A stretch of 64,000 bases of DNA from Hymenobacter amundsenii (GTDB lineage: Bacteria > Bacteroidota > Bacteroidia > Cytophagales > Hymenobacteraceae): the NCBI RefSeq assembly GCF_002204745.1, contig NZ_NIRR01000008.1:1-64000 (forward strand), in the 5' to 3' direction. Below, in pieces: positions 35,021-41,226 of this stretch. Under the pieces are notes generated by a model. The model was not told where the DNA came from, made no database searches, and saw only the letters and a program-made list of their open reading frames with translations. The translations under genes were made by a program, and so were the position numbers. Every line of letters starts with the position of its first letter. Position 1 is the stretch's first letter.

Positions 35021-36793
35021 ATGGCCGGCGCTGCCTGCAAGCATATGGACGTATCATCGGATTCGCGGGATTGGCCGGCGGGAAGCTGGGGCCGGGCGTC
35101 ACTGGGCCCACGGCAGCCCGTTGGGCAGCCGTGGGCCCAGCTGCGGGAGCTGCGCGACCTGGGTACTGGCTACCACCACCTGAACGGTCGCGAGTTCATC
35201 GGCCAACTGCTGCGCGACCTGCGCATTACGGTCACTTTCGATGCGGCTGAACTGCGCCAGGTGCCGGAGCGGGGCGCTTTCGTAGCCTTGGCCAATCAGC
35301 AAGGTGGGCTGCTCGAAGCGTTGGTACTGCTCCACGTACTGGGTGAAGTCCGCCCCGAGCTTGTGGCTGTGGCCAACGAGGTGCTGGCCCCGCTGTTGCC
35401 CTGCTTGCCCCGGCAGCAGGCCCTGGCCCGTAGCTGCCAACCGGCGGCCAGGCCCAGTGCACCCACCGTGGCCCGGCTGCTCAGCTACCTGCATAACGAC
35501 TTGCCGCTGGGCCTGTTCGCGACTGGCCCCGCGGCCCCCCGCACCCGCTTGTTCCGGGTTGCCTCCAACCCAGCCCGGGACGCTACCGCTAGCCAACTCC
35601 TGACGCATGCCCGGGTGCCGGTGCTGCCAGTATGCCTGAGTGTAAGTGGCCGTCCGGTTCGTAGCTTACAGCGGCTGCTGCTACCGCTGCTACGCTTTGC
35701 CCACCTGCCGGCCGAGGTGCTCCGCCGCCAAGGCCAGACGGTGCACCTGCGCATTGGGGCGCGGGTAAGCGCGGCGGCATTGGTGCAGCTTCCAGCCGCT
35801 AAGCGCCTGCCCCACCTGCTAGCGCGGGCCGCGGCGCTGGCGACAGGTGCCGCCCAAAGCGAGGAGGCTCCTGCCTGGCCACCCGCTGCCCCGGTACCCG
35901 CTGTCCCGGCTGCCCTACTAGAAGCTGACTTGGCGGCGCTACGGCCCAACCGGCGCCTGCTCCGCCACGGCCGCTGGGAAGTGTATCTGGCCAAACAAAC
36001 GGAGTTGCCACACGTGCTGCCCGAAATCGGGCGGTTGCGGGAGCTAGGGGCCCGGGCGGCGGATGCTGGCACTGGCCAAGCCCTCGACCTCGACGGCTAC
36101 GACACTTACTACCGCCACCTGTTGCTCTACGACCGGGAAGCCCGCCAACTGGTGGGAGCCTGCCGGGTTGGGCGGGGGCGGAACATCATGCGCGAAATGG
36201 GCAAGCGCGGTTTCTACCTGCACTCCCTGTACGGTCTGAAGAAGGAGATGCGGCCGCTGCTGCGCGAGTCGCTGGAGGTAGGCCGTGCTTTTATCCGGGC
36301 CGAATACCAAGCGCAGCCCCTGCCGCCGGCGCTGCTCTGGAAGGGCGTGGCCGAGTACCTGGCCCTGCACCCCGAATACCGTTACCTGATCGGGACGGTA
36401 AACCTTAGCAACCAGTTTCCGGACCTTTCCAAAACCGCATTGGCGACACGGCTGGCCGCTCATATTTCGTCCAGTGAAGCCCTGGCCCCATTCGTTCTGC
36501 CTCGTAAGACCGTTCGCTACCGTCCGCTGGCATCTGCCGCCACCGCTACCCCCGGATGTTCGGCCGAAAAGTTGCCCGAACTGCCCGATTCAGCGGCCCT
36601 AATGGCCAGTTGGCAGTTGCCCGGTGTGCCGGAGCTGCTACGGCCATACCTTAAACAGCAAGTCCATTTACTGGGCTTTCACCTCGATCCGCGCGGCAAT
36701 ACGCTGGAGGGTTTGCTGCTGCTCGATGCCCGCGAATTACCCGCCCGGACTCACCAGTTACTCCGCCGCTACGGGGCGGCTCGCAATTCCTGA
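35021..36793 (+). CDS. Fused lipid acyltransferase (OlsF/GlsB-like), N-terminal half degenerate
   Basis: The 590-residue protein has two parts. The N-terminal 280 residues resemble a lysophospholipid acyltransferase, but the motif that should read NHPxGGxD/E-like is ANQQGGLLEAL at about 91-100, so the catalytic His is Gln. The C-terminal part (about 315-520) is a GNAT-type N-acyltransferase of the hemolysin/OlsB group: YDTYYRHLLLYDREARQLVGACRVG, EVGRAFIRAEYQAQ, LLWKGVAEYLALHPEYRYLIG. Bacteroidota relatives make N-acyl amino acid lipids such as glycine or ornithine lipids; bifunctional OlsF enzymes carry both domains. Here only N-acylation seems possible. ATG codons at 35021 and 35045 are both in frame. 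Confidence 0.75.
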   Translation: MAGAACKHMDVSSDSRDWPAGSWGRASLGPRQPVGQPWAQLRELRDLGTGYHHLNGREFIGQLLRDLRITVTFDAAELRQVPERGAFVALANQQGGLLEALVLLHVLGEVRPELVAVANEVLAPLLPCLPRQQALARSCQPAARPSAPTVARLLSYLHNDLPLGLFATGPAAPRTRLFRVASNPARDATASQLLTHARVPVLPVCLSVSGRPVRSLQRLLLPLLRFAHLPAEVLRRQGQTVHLRIGARVSAAALVQLPAAKRLPHLLARAAALATGAAQSEEAPAWPPAAPVPAVPAALLEADLAALRPNRRLLRHGRWEVYLAKQTELPHVLPEIGRLRELGARAADAGTGQALDLDGYDTYYRHLLLYDREARQLVGACRVGRGRNIMREMGKRGFYLHSLYGLKKEMRPLLRESLEVGRAFIRAEYQAQPLPPALLWKGVAEYLALHPEYRYLIGTVNLSNQFPDLSKTALATRLAAHISSSEALAPFVLPRKTVRYRPLASAATATPGCSAEKLPELPDSAALMASWQLPGVPELLRPYLKQQVHLLGFHLDPRGNTLEGLLLLDARELPARTHQLLRRYGAARNS

Positions 36794-36820
36794 CCACTAA
36801 CTGGCGCGGTGCGGGCTCGG

Positions 36821-37387
36821 CTAGTTTTCGCCCGCCAGCCCCACCGATTCTTCCTGCGGTTGGCTGTTCATATACGAGCGGAACGACATGGCCGCCTCGC
36901 TGGCCAACGAGTTGGCCTGAGCCGTAACGCGACGGTCGTTGTGAGTTTTGTCGTTGTTGCGGTCGGCCTGCAGCTCGGTACGGTACTCGTCGATGCCCAC
37001 TGTCTGAGAAGGGATTCTGGGGTCGGGTATTACCTGAAACGAGTCGACGCGATAAGTGTAGCCGTTGTCGGTGGCTTGGAAGCTAAAGGTAAACAGGACC
37101 GTCAGGGGCTGATCGTGGCCCTTGGCATCCACGGTTTTCACGATTCCCGTGCCGTTCAGGCGAATAGTGGCGGCGGCGGGCTGCGCGTTCAGGGCCGCTT
37201 TGGGCTGGTAGGTAAACTTGTTCTGAGCCCAATCGAGAGCCCGGGAATAGAGCCGGCTCTGGCCAGCACCTTCCAACGCGACTTGCTCGGTGTAGCCAAC
37301 GGGAGCTGGCGGCTCCGTCTGGGCGCGGGCCTCGCACAGTAGTCCTGGTAAGGCTCCTAATAACAGACTTAGTAGTACTTTTTTCAT
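36821..37387 (-). CDS. Secreted DUF4468-like protein
   Basis: The 188-residue protein has a signal peptide (MKKVLLSLLLGALPGLLCEARAQ). The mature part has the layout of DUF4468, a TBP-like fold domain common in Bacteroidota: RLYSRALDWAQNKFTYQP, IRLNGTGIVKTVDAKGHDQPLTVLFTFSFQATDNGYTYR in pieces, then a polar C-terminal helix. It is probably periplasmic; no function is known. The ATG at 37387 is the start of the signal peptide. Confidence 0.8.
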   Translation of the reverse strand: MKKVLLSLLLGALPGLLCEARAQTEPPAPVGYTEQVALEGAGQSRLYSRALDWAQNKFTYQPKAALNAQPAAATIRLNGTGIVKTVDAKGHDQPLTVLFTFSFQATDNGYTYRVDSFQVIPDPRIPSQTVGIDEYRTELQADRNNDKTHNDRRVTAQANSLASEAAMSFRSYMNSQPQEESVGLAGEN

Positions 37388-37807
37388 GTGATTAGGCAGA
37401 TAAGGAAGGGCGAATAGAAGCACTGGCGAGGGCAAAGGTAAGCGCGTTTGCTGGTGTTGGATAAAAAGTTGTGTGTTATGAATATGTTAAGATAACGAAT
37501 GGCCTGGTAGCAGGCGAAATGGCTTTGCTCATTGAATCGGAAAATCAGGAAGAAACCAGAATTTTTTACCCTATGTGTTCATGGAATCTTTTCTATATGT
37601 AAAGAAATATTTTCATAAAAATTGAATTATTGCAACATAACGCTAGTGCTGAACAGGGCTAAAAGTCCTTCTGCCGTGCTACGCTTACCAAAGATACATT
37701 ACAGGGAGCCTACCCTATTAATTAAATGCCCTAAATAAATATCCTTGACTGACAGTGCGATACGAGGATTAGTGAGAGGGTTAGAATGGATTGGTGAAAA
37801 ACAGGGC
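37388..37807. other. AT-rich gene-free stretch
   Basis: This region holds no convincing gene. It is AT-rich from about 37480 to 37750, unlike the flanking genes. CAAAGGTA at 37433-37440 is a minus-strand TACCTTTG box that may serve the DUF4468-like gene. Confidence 0.5.
37433..37440 (-). promoter_or_regulatory. -7 box of the DUF4468-like gene
   Basis: The minus strand reads TACCTTTG, a full TAnnTTTG match, 45 bases upstream of the start codon at 37387. A -33 element was not identified. Confidence 0.4.
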
Positions 37808-37874
37808 GTAACAATTTGGTAACATAACGGTAACACAGTCGCTGTTGCAAGTGGCAATGGAATTGGTACTTTTG
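37808..37874 (+). promoter_or_regulatory. Promoter with three 11-bp-phased operator repeats
   Basis: GTAACA occurs at 37808, 37819 and 37830, exactly one helical turn apart. Ten bases further comes TTG (37845-37847), then 19 bases, then TACTTTTG (37867-37874). The last two parts match the Bacteroidota housekeeping promoter perfectly in sequence and spacing. The phased repeats are the expected shape of a binding site for an activator or repressor that contacts one DNA face several times. Transcription would start near 37881. Confidence 0.7.
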
Positions 37875-37880
37875 CATCGT

Positions 37881-38030
37881 GCTTCAGCTAAATCAACATT
37901 CCCTGATGAAGCGCGGGACCGAGCGAAACGCCGTCCTGCGAGATGACCGAGAGGTCGTTTCCCCCGTTTATTCTTTCGTTTTTCTGGTATTTCCGTTTTG
38001 CACCGCTCCGGTTTCCGAAGCGGTTTTTTT
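37881..38030 (+). ncRNA. Structured leader RNA or small RNA ending in a terminator
   Basis: Between the promoter and the terminator lie about 150 transcribed bases with two further predicted hairpins. The first pairs cgcgggac with gtcctgcg (one G-U) and holds a small gcg-aaa-cgc stem. The second is atgacc-gaga-ggtcgt with a GNRA-type loop. No protein is convincingly encoded. It may be a stand-alone small RNA, or a leader that controls read-through into the 52-residue ORF at 38121. It does not match any riboswitch that I can recognise. Confidence 0.5.
38002..38030 (+). terminator. Terminator inside the leader
   Basis: The stem accgct (38002-38007) with agcggt (38019-38024) encloses a loop that can pair partly, and runs into seven T. 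It is 90 bases upstream of the 52-residue ORF, which suggests either attenuation or an independent short RNA. Confidence 0.75.
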
Positions 38031-38109
38031 ATGCCCGGCCGGGTCGGCCCGAGCCGGTCGGAAAACTGTTCACCCCCGCATTTTCTAATTTTTTCAACCC
38101 ATACTGGTA

Positions 38110-38120
38110 CCCCCCCCCCC
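38110..38120 (+). repeat. Run of 11 C directly before a start codon
   Basis: Eleven cytosines end exactly at the ATG of the 52-residue ORF. There is no room for a ribosome-binding site. Length changes in such a tract would alter the leader but not the reading frame. Confidence 0.85.
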
Positions 38121-38279
38121 ATGAACGACGACAATACCCTCGCCCAGCAGATGGTAGCCGCCGCTCCTGCCGCCTCCCGCAACGTGAACCTGAACACCGA
38201 CTCCAAGCGGATGGCCGTAATCAACGTATGGGATGCCATGTTCCTTCCCTCCCTCATCAACTGCGACAACGTCATCTAG
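38121..38279 (+). CDS. 52-residue peptide of unknown function
   Basis: The ORF encodes MNDDNTLAQQMVAAAPAASR, then NVNLNTDSKRMAVINVWDAM and FLPSLINCDNVI. It has no signal peptide. It could be two segments: an Ala/Gln-rich N-terminal half and a hydrophobic C-terminal half with a single Cys near the end, a layout that RiPP precursors can show, but no modifying enzyme lies nearby. It sits downstream of the regulated promoter and leader and upstream of a weak terminator. Coding status is supported by this context but not proven. Confidence 0.45.
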   Translation: MNDDNTLAQQMVAAAPAASRNVNLNTDSKRMAVINVWDAMFLPSLINCDNVI

Positions 38280-38299
38280 TCTTCTCTTTCCAGCAAATG

Positions 38300-38322
38300 C
38301 CCGGTTCCTGACTGGGTGTTTT
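38300..38322 (+). terminator. Weak terminator after the 52-residue ORF
   Basis: The stem cccggt with actggg (one G-U) and loop tcctg is followed by tgtttt. It lies 20 bases past the stop. Confidence 0.45.
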
Positions 38323-38330
38323 GCTTCAAA

Positions 38331-38401
38331 TCAGTTGTCAGTGTCCAGTTGCCAAGTTGTTCTACATTTTTACTGACAACTGACAACTGACAACTGACAA
38401 A
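38331..38401. repeat. Heptad repeat tgacaac x4 with inverted partner
   Basis: Four tgacaac units run from 38374 to 38401. Upstream, tcagttgtca at 38331-38340 is complementary to the tract, so the region can fold back on itself. The same caac-type heptad occurs just before purF (49124-49151). Confidence 0.85.
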
Positions 38402-38638
38402 ATACAACCCGAGAGCCACCCAACGGCGGCGCGGGGCGGGGTGGTGCAAGGCTGCGGGGTGATAGAAATCAGGGGGGATTCTGACGCAAGTCGGTCCGCG
38501 AATTGGCCACCCCGTTTATCGGGTCCGTAACAGCTGGCTGTCAGCTGGCGGTGGAAATACAGAACTGCTTTTCCGGAAGGGGAGCCGCTGCGCACGCAGC
38601 AAGGCTTTTCTTGGCGGAAATTTTTACATTGAAAACCT
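38402..38638. other. Gene-free stretch before the PyrD-like gene
   Basis: No ORF or clear promoter was recognised in these 237 bases. The region just upstream of the start (ggaaatttttacattg) is AT-rich and may hold the -7 box, but the match to the consensus is poor. Confidence 0.4.
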
Positions 38639-39484
38639 ATGCAACTCGGTAAACTCACTTTGCGGAACCCGGTCTGCCTGGCCGCTGCTGCCTGGCAGCT
38701 GGAAGGCACCGGCTACGAGCGGTTGGGGGCCATTTTCACCCGCACCGTCACGATGGAGCCCAGGCCCGGGCTTTACGAGGAAGGCATCTGGCAGGTGGAT
38801 GAGCAAACCCTGCTCAATGCCACCAACATGCGCACCGAAAGCGCCGAGATTATGGTGCACGAATACCTGCCGGGCCTGGGGCGTTTCGGGGTGCCGGTGT
38901 TCGTGAGCATCACGGCCCCGGGCATTCCCGGGTTCCGTAAAATCGCGCGCTTCCTGGCCCGCGAAGCCGGCCACCTGCTGGCGGGCGTGGAGGTCTACAT
39001 CGCCCAGCCCGACACTGGGAAAGGGGAGGAGCTGACCGCCCGCTTTGTGCGCGAGGCCACCCAGGCCGTGCGCGACGAGATGCCCCCCGAAGCGGCCGTG
39101 GTCGTGAAGCTTCCGCCCTGGCCCGAGCACATCCGGGGCCTCGCTTTGGGTGCCCAGGAAGGTGGGGCCACCGCTCTGGCTGCCACGAATCTGCTCAAGG
39201 CCCTCCACCTGCCCGACGATGCCACCGCCGACCCCGTGGCTGGTGGCCTGTCGGGGGAGGCGTTGCGGCCCGTAGCCCTTCGCTGCGTGTGGGAGCTGGC
39301 CCACGATGAACGGATTACCTTGCCCATTTTTGGGACGGGCGGCGTGTTCACGGCTGGCCACGTTACCGATTACCTGCGTTGCGGGGCTTCGGCCGTGCAG
39401 ATTGCCAGCGCCGAGTGGCTCGAACCCGGCCTCGCGGCCCGCTTGGCGGCTGAGTGCGGCAGCCTCGTGCCAGTGCAGCAGTAG
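38639..39484 (+). CDS. Dihydroorotate dehydrogenase-like flavoprotein, divergent
   Basis: The 281-residue protein follows the class 1 PyrD fold: KLTLRNPVCLAA, LGAIFTRTVTMEPRPG, VVVKLPPWPEHI and the FMN phosphate site IFGTGGVFTAGHVTDYLRCGASAVQIASA. At the position where class 1 enzymes have NxSCPN it reads VYIAQPD (about residues 119-125), so the catalytic Cys and both Asn are absent. It may be an altered oxidoreductase or a non-catalytic relative; a separate true PyrD may exist elsewhere. It is the first of three pyrimidine-type genes in a row (with pyrF and pyrE), which suggests a role in that pathway. Confidence 0.7.
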   Translation: MQLGKLTLRNPVCLAAAAWQLEGTGYERLGAIFTRTVTMEPRPGLYEEGIWQVDEQTLLNATNMRTESAEIMVHEYLPGLGRFGVPVFVSITAPGIPGFRKIARFLAREAGHLLAGVEVYIAQPDTGKGEELTARFVREATQAVRDEMPPEAAVVVKLPPWPEHIRGLALGAQEGGATALAATNLLKALHLPDDATADPVAGGLSGEALRPVALRCVWELAHDERITLPIFGTGGVFTAGHVTDYLRCGASAVQIASAEWLEPGLAARLAAECGSLVPVQQ

Positions 39485-39594
39485 CAGCACGAACCGAAGG
39501 ACTGCGAAGAGAAGCTCCCGCTTTGGGTTTCGTTGAACAGTTTGATTCGGGTCGTTTTACATCCGCAACGATACGCGAAGCGGGAGCTTCGTGC
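39485..39594. repeat. Imperfect inverted repeat between the pyrD-like gene and pyrF
   Basis: The arms 39511-39523 and 39578-39590 are perfectly complementary over 13 bp, and an outer gcacgaa/ttcgtgc pair (39487-39493 and 39588-39594 approximately) competes with them. It resembles the other REP-like elements of the window in its gcgaag core. Confidence 0.6.
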
Positions 39595-39612
39595 CACATC
39601 CCACCCTCACCC

Positions 39613-40374
39613 ATGCAAAAACTAATTCAGCGCGTTCAGAAGGCAAATTCCCTGCTCTGCGTCGGCCTCGACCCAGTGGGCGACGATGCCCAGATAGCCC
39701 GCCGCCTGGCCGACGTCATCGACCAGACTCACGAATTCGCCGCCGCCTTCAAGCCCAACCTGGCCTTCTTCCTGAGCCGGGAAAACGGGGTGCAGCTGCT
39801 GCGCGAAACCGTGCAGCGCATCCCGCAGGATATTCCGGTGATTCTGGACGGCAAGTTCGGCGACATTGCCAACACCGCCGACCACTACGCCCGCTTCGCC
39901 TACGACGTCATCGGGGCCGATGCCGTGACGGTAAATCCCTACATGGGCGACGACGCCGTGCGGCCCTTCGTGCGCGAGGACAAGCTGGTATTTGTGCTGG
40001 CCAAAACTAGCAATAAGCCGCAGTACTCGATGCAGAACATGGCCCTGACCCGGGGCGGCTCGCTGGCCCACGGCGTGGCCCAGGTAGCCTGCAAGCTGGA
40101 CGCGGAAATTGGCGGTATCGGGCTGGTGGTGGGTGCCACCCACCCCGACGCGCTGGCCCAGGTGCGCGAAATCTGCCCCAAGCAGTGGTTCCTGGTGCCC
40201 GGCGTGGGTGCACAGGGCGGCGATTTGGCCGCCACGCTCCGCGCCGGTTTGCGGCCTGATGGAGCCGGCCTGCTCATCAACACCTCCCGCACCATCTGGC
40301 AGGCCGAGGACGCCGGAGCCGTGGCCCGGGAGCTAATGGAACAGATGAACGCGCTGCGGCCGGTGGCTGTTTAG
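39613..40374 (+). CDS. pyrF: Orotidine 5'-phosphate decarboxylase, long (type 2) form
   Basis: This 253-residue enzyme converts OMP to UMP. SLLCVGLDPVGDD is the first strand, FKPNLAFFLSRENG follows, and the catalytic Asp-Lys-Asp cluster is in ILDGKFGDIANTADHYARF. VVGATHPDALAQVREI and FLVPGVGAQGGDL bind the phosphate. Its length and the DGKFGDIANT form place it in the type 2 group found in many Bacteroidota. The ATG at 39613 is used because the upstream frame runs through a repeat. It lies between the PyrD-like gene and pyrE. Confidence 0.95.
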   Translation: MQKLIQRVQKANSLLCVGLDPVGDDAQIARRLADVIDQTHEFAAAFKPNLAFFLSRENGVQLLRETVQRIPQDIPVILDGKFGDIANTADHYARFAYDVIGADAVTVNPYMGDDAVRPFVREDKLVFVLAKTSNKPQYSMQNMALTRGGSLAHGVAQVACKLDAEIGGIGLVVGATHPDALAQVREICPKQWFLVPGVGAQGGDLAATLRAGLRPDGAGLLINTSRTIWQAEDAGAVARELMEQMNALRPVAV

Positions 40375-40391
40375 AACCGAGAGTAAAAAGA

Positions 40392-40444
40392 ATGTCATGC
40401 CTCATCTTGCGTCCGCGCAACGGAGCGAAGTCGAGGCATGACAT
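40392..40444. repeat. REP-like inverted repeat between pyrF and pyrE
   Basis: The arms atgtcatgcctc (40392-40403) and gaggcatgacat (40433-40444) are perfectly complementary. The loop contains cggagcgaagtc, close to the agcgaag core of the element at 13958-14050. Confidence 0.75.
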
Positions 40445-40486
40445 ACAGGTTTCCTTTCACACCTAATATATCATAGCCTTCCTCCC

Positions 40487-41101
40487 TTGACTTCCCCCGA
40501 AACCATCTTCACCCCCGAAACCCTGGAGCAGCAACTGTTGCAGGAAGATGCACTGCTGCGCGGGCACTTCCGGCTCTCGTCGGGGCTACATTCGGATACC
40601 TACGTGCAGTGCGCCCGGTTCCTGCGCCGGCCCGACCTGGCTGCGCCGGCCGCCGCCGAGCTGGCCCGGCAGCTGCGCGCAGCCGGCCTGACGCCCGATG
40701 TGGTGGTGGGGCCAGCCATGGGCGGCGTGGTGATGGGCTATGAGCTGGCCCGGCAGCTGGGCGTGCCCGGTATTTTCACGGAGCGCGACGAGGCGGGCCA
40801 GATGACCCTGCGCCGGGGCTTCACCATCGAGTCCGGCCAGCGCATTATCATTGCCGAGGATGTGGTAACCACGGGTAAGAGCACCAACGAAGTAGCGCGG
40901 CTACTGGAAGGGCTGGGCGCGAAAGTTTTGGCCGTGGCGAGTTTAATTGACCGCACGGGTGGCAATGCTGCGCTGAATTTTCCGAACTTTGCCCTGCTGC
41001 CGGTAACGGCGGCCACCTACGCACCCGATAATTGCCCGCTTTGCCAGGCAGGTATTCCGGTGGTGAAACCCGGCAGTCGGCCGGAAAAAGCGTTTTCTTA
41101 A
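40487..41101 (+). CDS. pyrE: Orotate phosphoribosyltransferase
   Basis: This 204-residue type I phosphoribosyltransferase makes OMP from orotate and PRPP. It shows LLRGHFRLSSGLHSDTYVQC, VVVGPAMGGVVMGYELARQLG, the mobile loop FTERDEAGQMTLRRGF and the PRPP motif RIIIAEDVVTTGKSTNEVA. No ATG is available before the conserved N-terminus, so the TTG at 40487 is taken as the start. It follows pyrF after a repeat element of about 50 bp and precedes purL. Confidence 0.95.
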   Translation: MTSPETIFTPETLEQQLLQEDALLRGHFRLSSGLHSDTYVQCARFLRRPDLAAPAAAELARQLRAAGLTPDVVVGPAMGGVVMGYELARQLGVPGIFTERDEAGQMTLRRGFTIESGQRIIIAEDVVTTGKSTNEVARLLEGLGAKVLAVASLIDRTGGNAALNFPNFALLPVTAATYAPDNCPLCQAGIPVVKPGSRPEKAFS

Positions 41102-41226
41102 ACCTACTGCGGCGCAACCGGCGCTTCAGCAAGGCATTTTCGGCGTACCTCCGCGTGGGGTGTGCTTCCTCATGACGATGCGTTTATCGTGCATGGGAAA
41201 CCGAAAAATAGATAACCTCGTCTCTT

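Noticed and set aside
34805..35044. Minus-strand ORF of 79 residues
   Set aside because: It crosses a strong hairpin, has no recognisable features and looks like chance in a promoter region.
37903..37935. Possible hammerhead ribozyme (ctgatga followed by cgaaac)
   Set aside because: The two core boxes are present, but the bases between them form at most a 2-bp stem, and no flanking complement closes stem I or III. The alternative 8-bp hairpin cgcgggac/gtcctgcg explains the region better.
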